From Erysipelotrichaceae bacterium (lineage in GTDB: Bacteria; Bacillota_I; Bacilli_A; Erysipelotrichales; Erysipelotrichaceae): a DNA stretch of 33,275 nt. Made by a program: the position numbers and the translations under genes. This document shows positions 5,880 to 14,500 of the stretch, piece after piece (the first letter of the stretch is position 1; each line of letters opens with the position of its first letter). The stretch covers positions 1 to 33,275 of the forward strand of contig DXZE01000022.1 in the NCBI GenBank assembly GCA_019415435.1, read 5' to 3'. Under the pieces are notes generated by a model, which was given only the letters and a program-made list of their open reading frames with translations, did no database searches and had not been told where the DNA came from.

Positions 5880-6509
5880 ATGAATAAAGGACTTTTTATT
5901 ACATTTGAAGGACCAGATGGAAGTGGTAAGACAACAGTATCTACAGCTGTATGCAAAAGATTACAGGAAGAAGGCTATGATGTTGTCTATACAAGAGAAC
6001 CAGGTGGTTCTGATATAGCGGAACAGATCCGCAGGGTTATCTTAGATTCAGAGAATACAGATATGGATCCACGTACAGAGGCATTGTTATATGCCGCAAG
6101 CAGACGCCAGCATTTAGTAGAAAAGGTATTACCTGCATTATATGCAGGAAAGACAGTAATCAGTGATCGCTTTATTGATTCTTCTCTTGCCTATCAGGGT
6201 GTAGGCAGAGGCATTGGTATTGATGCAGTATATTCCATCAATCAGTTTGCGATAGAAGGACATATGCCTGATAAGACTGTATTCCTGAATATTGATGCGG
6301 AAACAGGATTAAGAAGAATCAATGCCAACAGAAACTATCTGGACAGACTGGATCAGGAATCAGAGAATTTCCATGATAAGGTCTATGAAGGATATAAGCA
6401 GGTTATTGAAAAGTATAGAGACAGAATGATTATTGTGGATGCATCAAGAGATGTGGATACAGTTATTCAGGAAGCTTATACAGCAGTGAAAGGACTCCTT
6501 GATGCTTAA
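5880..6509 (+). CDS. tmk: Thymidylate kinase
   Basis: Phosphorylates dTMP to dTDP with ATP. The 209-residue protein has the P-loop FEGPDGSGKTT (residues 9-19), the dTMP-binding DR motif in SDRFIDSSLAYQG and a lid-region segment around RLDQESENF. An in-frame TTG at 5859 would add seven residues, but it lies inside the terminator T run and the promoter. The ATG at 5880 gives the family N-terminus. It heads the tmk-holB-ricT-rsmI operon. No Shine-Dalgarno is visible, so it is a candidate leaderless gene. Confidence 0.95.
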   Translation: MNKGLFITFEGPDGSGKTTVSTAVCKRLQEEGYDVVYTREPGGSDIAEQIRRVILDSENTDMDPRTEALLYAASRRQHLVEKVLPALYAGKTVISDRFIDSSLAYQGVGRGIGIDAVYSINQFAIEGHMPDKTVFLNIDAETGLRRINANRNYLDRLDQESENFHDKVYEGYKQVIEKYRDRMIIVDASRDVDTVIQEAYTAVKGLLDA

Positions 6510-7575
6510 GGAGATGCTTAAGGACAGAGAAAAGAATGTATATGAAGCACTGTATAATTCTATTAAGAATGACAGGATATCCAGTGCTTATCTTTTCTGT
6601 GGACAGACAGGATCTTTAAAGAAAGAAGCAGCGGTATTATTAGCTGAAACTATCATGTGTCCCAAAGTAAAGCATGATTTTGCATGTGAATCATGCAATA
6701 CATGCCGGAGGATATATGAATCTTTTTATCCCAAAGAAGAAGTAAAGACAACTGGTGCATTACAGCCGGTAAAACATGCAGATCTGATATATCTGGATGG
6801 GACAAAGTATCCGGTATCCAAGGAAGATGTGGATGCCATACAGGAACGTTTTTCCAAGACAAGCTCAGAAGAAGGAAATGGGCAGAGAGTGTATGTGATT
6901 CATGGGGCAGAGAATGCTTCTGTCGCAGCCCAGAACAGTATGCTTAAGTTTCTGGAAGAGCCAGGTAAAGGCATTACGGCAATATTAACGGTAGATAATA
7001 TTCATGCTTTATTACCCACGATTATATCCAGATGTACGGTATTGAACTTCAAGGCCGCAGATGATGCATATCTTGAAGAAACGGCAGTGAAGAAAGGTTT
7101 CTCAGAAGAAGAGGCATATCTGGTATCACATGTGATACAGCAGGAAAGTGATCTGGACGCATTCATGCAGGATGGTGAAACTACTTCTCTGTATAAGAAT
7201 ATGAAAGGTATGCTGGAACAGTATCTGAATCAGAAGGGTATGCGCAGAGATGAGCTTACCATTGACTATGAAGCTAACTGGAAGTCTAAGCTGAAGGATA
7301 GTACAGCCGCAAAGAAAGAAAATATGATACTGATCAGAGGCTTTCTGAGTCTCTTAATGCAGTATGGTGAAGATGTCATTACTGGATGTGATAAAGGACC
7401 GTCATGGTATCATAATGCAGTAAAGAGTGCATCAGGGAATAAAGAAAACTATGTAGGATTGATCCGTATAGCATCAGAAGAGAGAGATCTTTGTAATCGA
7501 TACAATGATCTGCATCTGATCGTCTATCAGACGTTCTACAGACTGGAGGAATATAACAATGAGCATGGCTTATGA
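6502..7575 (+). CDS. holB: DNA polymerase III delta' subunit
   Basis: A clamp-loader subunit that helps load the sliding clamp onto DNA. It is an AAA+-like protein of 357 residues with the four-cysteine zinc motif C-x8-C-x2-C-x2-C (from CPKVKHDFACESCNTC), the NSMLKFLEEP segment and the SRC motif (ISRCTVL). The P-loop position reads GQTGSLKKE, which lacks the usual GKT; this is acceptable since delta' is not the ATPase subunit in characterised systems. The ATG at 6502 overlaps the tmk stop by 8 nt and has AAAGGA 7 nt upstream. A second ATG at 6514 has no spacing from AAGGAG. Confidence 0.9.
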   Translation: MLKEMLKDREKNVYEALYNSIKNDRISSAYLFCGQTGSLKKEAAVLLAETIMCPKVKHDFACESCNTCRRIYESFYPKEEVKTTGALQPVKHADLIYLDGTKYPVSKEDVDAIQERFSKTSSEEGNGQRVYVIHGAENASVAAQNSMLKFLEEPGKGITAILTVDNIHALLPTIISRCTVLNFKAADDAYLEETAVKKGFSEEEAYLVSHVIQQESDLDAFMQDGETTSLYKNMKGMLEQYLNQKGMRRDELTIDYEANWKSKLKDSTAAKKENMILIRGFLSLLMQYGEDVITGCDKGPSWYHNAVKSASGNKENYVGLIRIASEERDLCNRYNDLHLIVYQTFYRLEEYNNEHGL

Positions 7576-8704
7576 AGATAAAGAAACAGAAGTAACTGCA
7601 GAACAGTATACGTATTCTGTTGTAGTAAGATTCAGAGGAGAAGGGAAACCATATTCCTTTGGCAGCTATCAGGATGATTTTCATAAAGAAGACTGGGTTG
7701 TCGTAGAGACACAACAGGGTATGGAAATGGGACAGGTACAGGCAGATGCCTTATCTGTACAGAGATATTCTTTAAGAATGCCTACCCGTCCGGTATTGAG
7801 AAAGGCAACTGCATCTGATCATCAGGATTATAAAGATAATCTTGAAAAGGAAAAAGAAGCATTTGATATATGCAATGAAGAGATAAAAGGCTTAAATCTG
7901 GATATGCATTTATTAAGTGCACAGTATACATTAGACAGATCCAAGATCTTATTTGTATACCTGGCAGATCAGAGGGTAGACTTCAGAGAATTGCTGAAAA
8001 GATTAGGTTCAAAGCTCCATTGCCGGATTGAATTGCGTCAGATTGGTGAAAGAGACAAGGCCAAGATGACAGGTGGTCTTGGTACGTGCGGTATGGAATT
8101 ATGCTGTTCCAGATTCAAGTCACACTTTGATGTCATATCGATTAATATGGCAAAGAACCAGCTGCTGGCCTTGAATATTGATAAATTAAGCGGTATGTGC
8201 GGAAAGCTGAAGTGCTGCTTAAAGTATGAAGATGCTGATTACAGAGAAATGACCAAGGGTCTTCCTAAGATGGGCAGTCAGGTAGAATATGAAGGTGATA
8301 TATACCGTATCACCAGCATGAATGTCATGTCTGATGAAGCCAAGCTTGAAAATCGTGATGATGTTGTCTTTGTGACATTAGAGGATTTAAGGGAAAAGGC
8401 TATCCCGCGCAAGGGTGTTGTCATGAATTCCAGAAAGAATCCGGATGGACATAAGAATGTCAGAAAAACAGTTCATAACAATGCCCATGAGGATACTTCC
8501 AAAAACAATCATGTTTCTTATGACCTGGAAACATCTGCCAGGGAAGAACCTAAGAAAGAAGTACGTTCCTTTGGCAAGAAGGCAAATACAGATAACAAGC
8601 ATAAGAAACCTAATCCAAGAAGAAATCCAAGACATGAAGAAAAGCGTCCGGAAGGCAAGAATGTTACAGTCAGAACATTTGGAAAGAAGAAGGAAGAAAA
8701 GTGA
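7559..8704 (+). CDS. ricT: RicT/YaaT-like PSP1 domain protein with long basic tail
   Basis: In B. subtilis RicT works with RicA and RicF in an iron-sulphur complex that guides RNase Y processing and affects sporulation and competence. The PSP1 core (about residues 20-283) carries the expected cysteines in GTCGMELCCSRF and SGMCGKLKCCLKYE. The B. subtilis protein is about 275 residues, while this one is 381: the extra C-terminal 95 residues are disordered, rich in K, N, R and H, and hold two related motifs, VRSFGKKA and VRTFGKKK. That tail could bind RNA or the ribosome (inference). It overlaps holB by 17 nt and has GGAGG upstream. The holB-ricT-rsmI order matches Bacillus, but yabA is absent here. 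Confidence 0.9.
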   Translation: MSMAYEDKETEVTAEQYTYSVVVRFRGEGKPYSFGSYQDDFHKEDWVVVETQQGMEMGQVQADALSVQRYSLRMPTRPVLRKATASDHQDYKDNLEKEKEAFDICNEEIKGLNLDMHLLSAQYTLDRSKILFVYLADQRVDFRELLKRLGSKLHCRIELRQIGERDKAKMTGGLGTCGMELCCSRFKSHFDVISINMAKNQLLALNIDKLSGMCGKLKCCLKYEDADYREMTKGLPKMGSQVEYEGDIYRITSMNVMSDEAKLENRDDVVFVTLEDLREKAIPRKGVVMNSRKNPDGHKNVRKTVHNNAHEDTSKNNHVSYDLETSAREEPKKEVRSFGKKANTDNKHKKPNPRRNPRHEEKRPEGKNVTVRTFGKKKEEK

Positions 8705-9558
8705 AGAGACAGAAATCGTTCGAGAATAACAAGCCTACCCTGTTTCTGGTTCCTACTCCTATCGGTAATCTTTCTGAGATGAGTCCAAGAGCACTGGAAG
8801 TATTGAACCAGGTGGATGTTATTGCCTGTGAAGATACACGTACAAGCGGAACCATGTTAAAGCATTTCAATATTTCCAAAAAACTGATTGCCTATCATAA
8901 CTTTAATGAAGAAAGCAGTGCGAAGGGTATCCTTCAGTTATTGGAAGAAGAAAAGAATGTCGCATTGATATCCGATGCCGGCTATCCGTTAATCAACGAT
9001 CCGGGTCAGAGAGTAGTCTTTGAAATTACGGAGGCAGGATACAATGTTGTCCCTGTATCCGGACCTTCTGCTTTCCTGGATGGGCTGGTAGCTTCTGGCT
9101 TAGTGGCACAACCGTTTATCTTTATAGGTTTCTTACCGCAGAATAATACAGACCGTAATAAGAAACTGCAGTTATATCAGGATTATCCGATGACAATGAT
9201 TTTCTATGAAGCACCGCATCGTATCAAAAAGATGTTAACAAGCTGTCTGGATATTCTTGGGGACAGACAATGTGTGATTGCCAGGGAATTAACCAAAGTC
9301 CATGAAGAGTTCTTAAGAGGAACTGTTTCAGAGATGATAGAAGTATCAGATGATCTCAAGGGTGAGATGGTTATCATCATGGATGGAAATCATGAAAACA
9401 AGAAGGATGAGATAGATCTTTCCATGATTCTTAACATGGTACAGACATCTGTACAGGCTGGTATGAGTACAAGAGATGCGATCAAGGAAGCTTCTTTAAA
9501 AACAGGTGTTTCAAAGAATGTAATTTATGATGCAGTTAATGAAACAAAGCGCAGCTGA
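8701..9558 (+). CDS. rsmI: 16S rRNA (cytidine1402-2'-O)-methyltransferase
   Basis: Methylates the ribose of C1402 in 16S rRNA using S-adenosylmethionine. The 285-residue protein shows the tetrapyrrole-methylase-fold motifs of RsmI: LVPTPIGNLSEMSPRALEVL, ACEDTRTSG, LISDAGYPLINDPG, PVSGPSAFLDGLVASGL and FYEAPHRI. It starts at GTG, overlapping the ricT stop as GTGA, with GGAAG upstream. This marks tight translational coupling in the operon. No terminator is obvious after it. Confidence 0.95.
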   Translation: MKRQKSFENNKPTLFLVPTPIGNLSEMSPRALEVLNQVDVIACEDTRTSGTMLKHFNISKKLIAYHNFNEESSAKGILQLLEEEKNVALISDAGYPLINDPGQRVVFEITEAGYNVVPVSGPSAFLDGLVASGLVAQPFIFIGFLPQNNTDRNKKLQLYQDYPMTMIFYEAPHRIKKMLTSCLDILGDRQCVIARELTKVHEEFLRGTVSEMIEVSDDLKGEMVIIMDGNHENKKDEIDLSMILNMVQTSVQAGMSTRDAIKEASLKTGVSKNVIYDAVNETKRS

Positions 9559-9582
9559 TGGCACATACATGTCGTTTTGTTG

Positions 9583-9588
9583 TATGAT
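9583..9588 (+). promoter_or_regulatory. -10 box (TATGAT) of the FHA gene
   Basis: TATGAT lies 24 nt upstream of the FHA gene start, with GGGGGAA as Shine-Dalgarno between them. No convincing -35 is visible, so the promoter call is tentative. Confidence 0.4.
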
Positions 9589-9612
9589 AGTAGCTATAAC
9601 GGGGGAATAGAT

Positions 9613-10245
9613 ATGTTTAACGATCCTGAAATTGATAAGCTGATTATATATGTATTACTGGGTATGGTCCTGGTTCTTGGTATTGCGGTGATCGCACTTG
9701 GTATACGCAGAAATACATATTACATTGATGATTCTGGCAGAGAGATTCCACCTGCTGGAAAGAAGAGAAATGCTGCTGCACCTGGACCTGCCCCACAGCC
9801 ACGCAGAGTAGAACAGCCTGCTGTACAGGAGACAGAGGCTATGCAGAGACCTCCTGTTCAGCCGCAGCCAGCACCTGAGACAAGACCATTAGAGCAGACT
9901 CTGGATGTTCCGTGGACAACAAATCAGAACAGAAAGCTGCTTGGTGTACTTGTGAAAGTATCGATTGGTGATCAGGTATGGGAGAAAGAGATTACAAGAT
10001 TACCTTGCCTGATCGGCAGAGAATCCATGTCATGTGATCTTGTTGTCAGTGAACCGGCTGTTTCCAGAAAGCATGCAAGATTTGTGGAGAACAATGGTAA
10101 TCTCTACATTGAAGATGTATCTGAACATAATGGTACATACCTCAATGGAGTCAAGCTTCCATCTCTTGGCAAGGCACGTCTTCATGAAGGAGACAGAATT
10201 AATCTTGGCAGAGCTGAGATCATTGTCGAAAAGTTTATCTATTAA
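9613..10245 (+). CDS. Membrane-anchored FHA domain protein
   Basis: Predicted to bind phosphothreonine peptides at the inner face of the membrane. The 210-residue protein has an N-terminal membrane helix (about residues 9-30), a Pro/Gln-rich linker (about 45-100) and a C-terminal FHA domain with the classic signature: IGRE near 132, SRKHARF near 150 and NGTYLNG near 172. I start at ATG 9613 since GGGGGAA sits 6 nt before it; an upstream in-frame ATG at 9577 lies in the promoter. The FHA domain implies a Hanks-type Ser/Thr kinase in the genome, none of which is in this window. The next gene, a membrane zinc-ribbon/TPR protein, is a plausible partner. Confidence 0.9.
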   Translation: MFNDPEIDKLIIYVLLGMVLVLGIAVIALGIRRNTYYIDDSGREIPPAGKKRNAAAPGPAPQPRRVEQPAVQETEAMQRPPVQPQPAPETRPLEQTLDVPWTTNQNRKLLGVLVKVSIGDQVWEKEITRLPCLIGRESMSCDLVVSEPAVSRKHARFVENNGNLYIEDVSEHNGTYLNGVKLPSLGKARLHEGDRINLGRAEIIVEKFIY

Positions 10246-10251
10246 TTTCAG

Positions 10252-10284
10252 AAAGGACTGTTTACATTACAGTCTTTTCTTTTA
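10252..10284 (+). terminator. Rho-independent terminator after the FHA gene
   Basis: AAAGGACTGT (10252-10261) pairs with ACAGTCTTTT (10269-10278), then CTTTT. It separates the FHA gene from the zinc-ribbon/TPR gene, although read-through is possible. Confidence 0.7.
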
Positions 10285-10311
10285 TGATGAATAAAAGAAA
10301 GAAATAAACTT

Positions 10312-12069
10312 ATGAAGAAATGTCCGTATTGTGGATTTGAAAATAAAGATGATGCAGTATTCTGCGGTGGATGCGGGGAAGAACTGCCGGTAGAAAAAGT
10401 GCCTGTAGAAGAATCAGAGAAGCTTGCTTTTGCGTATACAGGCAGTAAGACTGCCGCAGAAACAATCAGTCAGAATGCCTCAAACAATAAAGAAGTCAGA
10501 AAAGCATCTATTGCATGGATTCAGGAAAGATATCCGCTTTTTAAAGATATCGTTGTTTCAGATGATACCTCACCAGTATTAGAAGAATTAACAGATTGGG
10601 ATACACAGTTAAACGCAATGGATTATGAAGAAAGAATTGTATCATTAATGCATTGTACAGAGAAACTTTCTGTTTCAGATATCGCTTCTGAATTATCTAT
10701 TTCTGAAGATTATGTCAAAGGACTCTTACAGGATGCTTATAACAAAGCACAGGGGAAACCTGCAAGAAATGTAAAACCACACATTGTTGAAACTAAAAAA
10801 CCTGAAAAGAAAGAAAAAAATAAGAAAGATAAAAAAGAAAAGACAAAGAAAACAGAACATAAGCTATCCTGGAAAGTGAAAGTACAGATCGTCATAGCTG
10901 TTATTGTTGCGATAGTTTTAGGTGTATTCTTCGGCACAAGAAGCTATGGTAATACCCAGTATGATGGTGGTGTTTCTTTATTAGATCAGAAGAACTATAA
11001 AGGTGCTGTTACAGCTTTACAGGATGCCGAGAAGTTTGGTCATGGTAATGAAGATGTACTTTTAAAGTTAGGGGAAGCCTATTATGGTAATGGACAATAC
11101 AATGAAGCTGTTACCACTTTAGAAGAATATCTGGATAATCATTCTGATTCCAATACCGCAAAGAAAGATTTAGTAAAAGCATATGAAAAATGTGCGGATC
11201 AGGCATTAAAAGATTCTGATACAGACAAGGCAGAATCCTGCTTAAAGAAATCCTATAGTCTTGTACAGAATGAATATACCTATATCCGTTTACAGGCAGT
11301 TAAGAGTGAAGATGGTACATTTACAGATAAGTCATCTGGTGCTGTTTATGATAAGTATGGAAGACCAGTGACAGCCAGTTTCTATGATGATAATGGAGAC
11401 AGACTGTATCAGGTGGATATTTTCTACAAGAAGGGACATATTTCCAGAATGGAAGAATATACCGTAGATGGTGCCAAAAAGACTATCGTCAAAGATATTC
11501 CGACAGATGGAACTATTACGGTAAACTGGCTTTACAGTGAAGACAGTCCGATACAGTACAATGCCATATCAGAAGTAATGGATAATAATCTTCTTTCAAT
11601 GAAGACCATCTATGATGGCTATGAAACAGATACATATACATGGTCGTATCAGATGAGTAATCAGAAACCTGTTTCTGCAGTTATACAATCCGATGACAGT
11701 GAGATGAAGGAATCTTATAGTTATAAGAATAATCAGTTATATACCATAAGCAGAGATACAGATGATGGAACATATACTTACACATATTCTTATGATAAGA
11801 AACAGTTAAAAGAGATTGATATCCAGAAAGATAAGAAAAAAGGAAAGATTACATACAGCTATGATAAAGATGGTAATCTTACCAAAGTAAAAGAATCCGG
11901 AAAGATAACCGATAATCTGAATCCGGATCCTTACAGTGGTAATCGTACGATTACATATACATATACTTCAGATGGAACTCCATTGACCTGTACTGTTACA
12001 AGCAGGAAGAAGACAGTCGGTCAAGGTATCTATGTCAGAAATACAGGCTGGATCATGCTGTATCAGTAA
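10312..12069 (+). CDS. Membrane protein with zinc ribbon, HTH-like region, TM helix, TPR and YD-like repeats
   Basis: No single known family covers this 585-residue protein. In order: a zinc ribbon (C4, C7, C18, C21); a helical segment (about 103-145) resembling a sigma-70 region 4 or LuxR-type HTH (SVSDIASELSISEDYVKGLL); a Lys/Glu-rich linker; one membrane helix (about 191-209); TPR-like helices (about 215-325); and a beta-rich part (about 345-575) with repeated tyrosine-aspartate units such as YDKYGRPV, YSYDKKQL and YSYDKDGNL, like RHS/YD repeats. With the basic linker before the helix, the zinc ribbon and HTH should be cytosolic and the TPR and YD parts outside. It could sense the envelope and signal inward, or scaffold (inference). 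It follows the FHA gene. Confidence 0.75.
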   Translation: MKKCPYCGFENKDDAVFCGGCGEELPVEKVPVEESEKLAFAYTGSKTAAETISQNASNNKEVRKASIAWIQERYPLFKDIVVSDDTSPVLEELTDWDTQLNAMDYEERIVSLMHCTEKLSVSDIASELSISEDYVKGLLQDAYNKAQGKPARNVKPHIVETKKPEKKEKNKKDKKEKTKKTEHKLSWKVKVQIVIAVIVAIVLGVFFGTRSYGNTQYDGGVSLLDQKNYKGAVTALQDAEKFGHGNEDVLLKLGEAYYGNGQYNEAVTTLEEYLDNHSDSNTAKKDLVKAYEKCADQALKDSDTDKAESCLKKSYSLVQNEYTYIRLQAVKSEDGTFTDKSSGAVYDKYGRPVTASFYDDNGDRLYQVDIFYKKGHISRMEEYTVDGAKKTIVKDIPTDGTITVNWLYSEDSPIQYNAISEVMDNNLLSMKTIYDGYETDTYTWSYQMSNQKPVSAVIQSDDSEMKESYSYKNNQLYTISRDTDDGTYTYTYSYDKKQLKEIDIQKDKKKGKITYSYDKDGNLTKVKESGKITDNLNPDPYSGNRTITYTYTSDGTPLTCTVTSRKKTVGQGIYVRNTGWIMLYQ

Positions 12070-12284
12070 TGAAGCTGCTGTTTTGTACTTTCTATTAACA
12101 ACGGTACTTCCGTTAGTAACATCACAATCCATCCAATCAGATTTACCCATGCGAATACAAAATGTCCGACAATGATGGAATCTGCGGCGTTATACATTAA
12201 CTGCAGAAGATTCCCCAGAACTACTGGAATCGTAAAGGATAACATTAGTTTTGGTACATTGCCGGATGTTATGTCTTTTGTCAT
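12063..12284 (-). pseudogene. MATE family efflux transporter remnant with large internal deletion
   Basis: The first 43 or so residues (MTKDITSGNVPKLMLSFTIP through AADSIIVGHFV) are a typical MATE N-terminus. The last 30 (from FAWVNLIGW) look like the final helix and tail of a MATE protein. The roughly 380 residues between them are missing, yet the two ends are joined in frame, leaving a 73-residue reading frame. A full-length MATE has about 450 residues. I see no Shine-Dalgarno. The 3' end overlaps the convergent zinc-ribbon/TPR gene by 7 nt. It cannot be a transporter; expression is doubtful. Confidence 0.7.
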
Positions 12285-12302
12285 AGTGACAATGTCAGCA
12301 CT

Positions 12303-13922
12303 TTATGATGATTTCCTGAAATCTTTGTTTGCATCATCAAACTGCATGTTATGGAACATGTAGTCTGTTTCATCTGTTACTGCGGCAGGAGATGGGAAGT
12401 ATACAGTACCTACTGCATTACCTGTAATCTTATGGAATACAGAATGCCATGCTTTTTCATCAATATCTTCTCTGATTAATACATCCTTATCATCTGCCGG
12501 TATATTTCTTTCATAGAGATCCGTGCATTCATGAAGCCATACGCCGCCTCTTGTTAAAGAACCTGTAACAGTATAGCTTCCTCCTTCTTTCATCTGCAGA
12601 GATAAAGCTTTCAATATACCTGATACAAGAATCATACCCGGGATATAGTCTAATGGAACACCATTCAGATTGACCGGATGTTCCCTGGAACCATTGCGTA
12701 CAGATAAACCGGTAATATCTTCTGCACAAGGTGCCCATCCCGGTCTTTGTCTCCAGACAGTATCAGAGAAACATACCAAAGATCCATAGATGACATTTGG
12801 ATTGAGCTTATGTATGTCATCGATACCCAGACCAAAGTGATCCAGACATCCATCCTGATAGGATGAGATAACAATATCTGCCTCTTTGACTAACTGTTTT
12901 GCTTTTTCTAACTGATCAGGAATATTAAAGTCTAGCTGGATGGAATGCTTGCCTGCCCATCCATCTAATTCAAGCATTGCCTGTTCCTGATGCATGAACT
13001 TACCACGTCTTATCATCAATACATCAGCACCCTGTTCTGCAAGTAATCTTGTGCAGGCTGGTCCGGCAATGATATGGGTCAGATCCAGTACTTTAATACC
13101 AGACAAAGGACCTTTCTTTGGATCATATGATCCAAAGGATTTCTTTTCTGTATCTGCCGTCTTTGTTAATCTGTATAAAGGCATTTCATTAACAGCCTTA
13201 CCTACATCAGTATGATCCCATTCATCTCTTGTCCGTAACATACAGCCGCAGGCACCATCTTTAAAAACCTGTTCTTCTAACTCTTCTGCATTCCATTTGG
13301 AAATAGCTTTCGCTGTAGTAATCTTATCTATTGGCAGGGATGTAAAGACAAACTGATCCGGATCTTTCTCAATACCCAATGTCTTCATGATCTTTCTTTT
13401 CTGTGATTCATAGTAAACATGGGCAGAGAATAAACGGTTGTCTGCTGTCTTATATTTATAGAAACTTCCATTTAAGGCATTATCTACCCGGATAGCACTC
13501 TTATATCTGCTGTCTGTGAATTCCTTGTTTCCTTCATAGGCACACATATACAGTCTGATAACCTGTAAACCGGCAAAGGCTGTATCACATATAACCGGTA
13601 ATGGCTTATGATCCGGGTTACGCATCTGACCAATGCTTTCGGCCATTGCCGCATCTAAGGCAAGTACAGCAGCGGCTGGTCCTGTCTGTAATACATTCTC
13701 ATCTTCAAACAAGCGGTTGACTGCCTCCAGGCGCAGTTTCAGTAATACCGGTTTTAATACACCCGGGAATGGATTATGGGTAAAACAAGCTTTGAGAAAC
13801 TGGTTCTTACGTTCTGGTGATACATTGAAAATAACCGGAATATTCGGATATAATCCGGTCTTTTCCTTCAGGTCTTTGTAACAAATGGCAGCCTGTTCTG
13901 CCTTCTTACGCATGATATTCAT
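12303..13922 (-). CDS. Family III CoA-transferase (CaiB/BaiF type), two-part architecture
   Basis: Family III enzymes move CoA between carboxylic acids. Here the recognisable N-terminal CaiB motif, LSGIKVLDLTHIIAGPACTR, sits at about residue 270 rather than at the start. The preceding half contains a segment that resembles the small domain of the family (NGSFYKYKTADNRLFSAH, about residue 150, then KTLGIEKDPD). So the 539-residue protein looks permuted or built from two half-copies, as in some fungal and bacterial relatives. I cannot place the catalytic aspartate with certainty. It has an AGAGG ribosome site 9 nt before the ATG and stands alone, with no acyl-CoA or carnitine genes around, so the substrate is unknown. 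Confidence 0.8.
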   Translation of the reverse strand: MNIMRKKAEQAAICYKDLKEKTGLYPNIPVIFNVSPERKNQFLKACFTHNPFPGVLKPVLLKLRLEAVNRLFEDENVLQTGPAAAVLALDAAMAESIGQMRNPDHKPLPVICDTAFAGLQVIRLYMCAYEGNKEFTDSRYKSAIRVDNALNGSFYKYKTADNRLFSAHVYYESQKRKIMKTLGIEKDPDQFVFTSLPIDKITTAKAISKWNAEELEEQVFKDGACGCMLRTRDEWDHTDVGKAVNEMPLYRLTKTADTEKKSFGSYDPKKGPLSGIKVLDLTHIIAGPACTRLLAEQGADVLMIRRGKFMHQEQAMLELDGWAGKHSIQLDFNIPDQLEKAKQLVKEADIVISSYQDGCLDHFGLGIDDIHKLNPNVIYGSLVCFSDTVWRQRPGWAPCAEDITGLSVRNGSREHPVNLNGVPLDYIPGMILVSGILKALSLQMKEGGSYTVTGSLTRGGVWLHECTDLYERNIPADDKDVLIREDIDEKAWHSVFHKITGNAVGTVYFPSPAAVTDETDYMFHNMQFDDANKDFRKSS

Positions 13923-14008
13923 ATGATAAACCTCTGATATTTATCTGTACTTATTATTTCATAGATTCACATAGTAAGCTAATAATTCTCTAAGAAAAAG
14001 AGGGTTTT

Positions 14009-14500
14009 ATGTATATAGAAATCAGAGAATACTTGCATAGTGATAATAAAGCAGTCACAGATATATGGAATCAGGTAGTAGAAGATGACAATGCATTCCC
14101 ACAGGAAAAGCCATTATCTTATAAAGACGCTGATGCCTTCTTTAAAAATCAGACCTATACAGGTACAGCTGTAGATAAAGATACCAATGAAATAGCAGGT
14201 ATGTATATTCTGCATCCGAATAATGTGGGCAGATGCGGACATATTGCTAATGCGTCTTATGCAGTCAGAAAAGATATCAGAGGAGAACATATCGGAGAAA
14301 AGCTTGTGAAGGATTGTTTAAGGATGTCACATGAAAAGGGGTTCCGGATATTACAGTTTAATGCAGTTGTCAGCAATAACATTCATGCCATTCACTTATA
14401 TAAAAGACTTGGTTTTGCAAAGATAGGCACGGTACCAGATGGCTTCCATATGCCGGATGGTTCCTATCAGGATATTATTCTTTTCTACCATGCAGTGTAA
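14009..14500 (+). CDS. GNAT family N-acetyltransferase
   Basis: This 163-residue protein is predicted to transfer an acetyl group from acetyl-CoA to an unknown amine. The acetyl-CoA-binding motif A is visible as VRKDIRGEHIGEKLVKDC, followed by the family's C-terminal pattern NIHAIHLYKRLGFAKIGTVP. AGAGGG lies 7 nt before the ATG. It is divergent from the CoA-transferase gene and ends in a terminator that overlaps its own stop codon, so it is a single-gene unit. Confidence 0.88.
   Translation: MYIEIREYLHSDNKAVTDIWNQVVEDDNAFPQEKPLSYKDADAFFKNQTYTGTAVDKDTNEIAGMYILHPNNVGRCGHIANASYAVRKDIRGEHIGEKLVKDCLRMSHEKGFRILQFNAVVSNNIHAIHLYKRLGFAKIGTVPDGFHMPDGSYQDIILFYHAV

Noticed and set aside
7200..7270. Missing yabA or other small gene between holB and ricT
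   Set aside because: holB and ricT overlap by 17 nt, so there is no room; the absence is real in this window rather than an overlooked ORF.
12172..12363. 63-residue plus-strand ORF over the MATE remnant
   Set aside because: The opposite strand matches MATE ends; the plus-strand frame has no ribosome site or family features.
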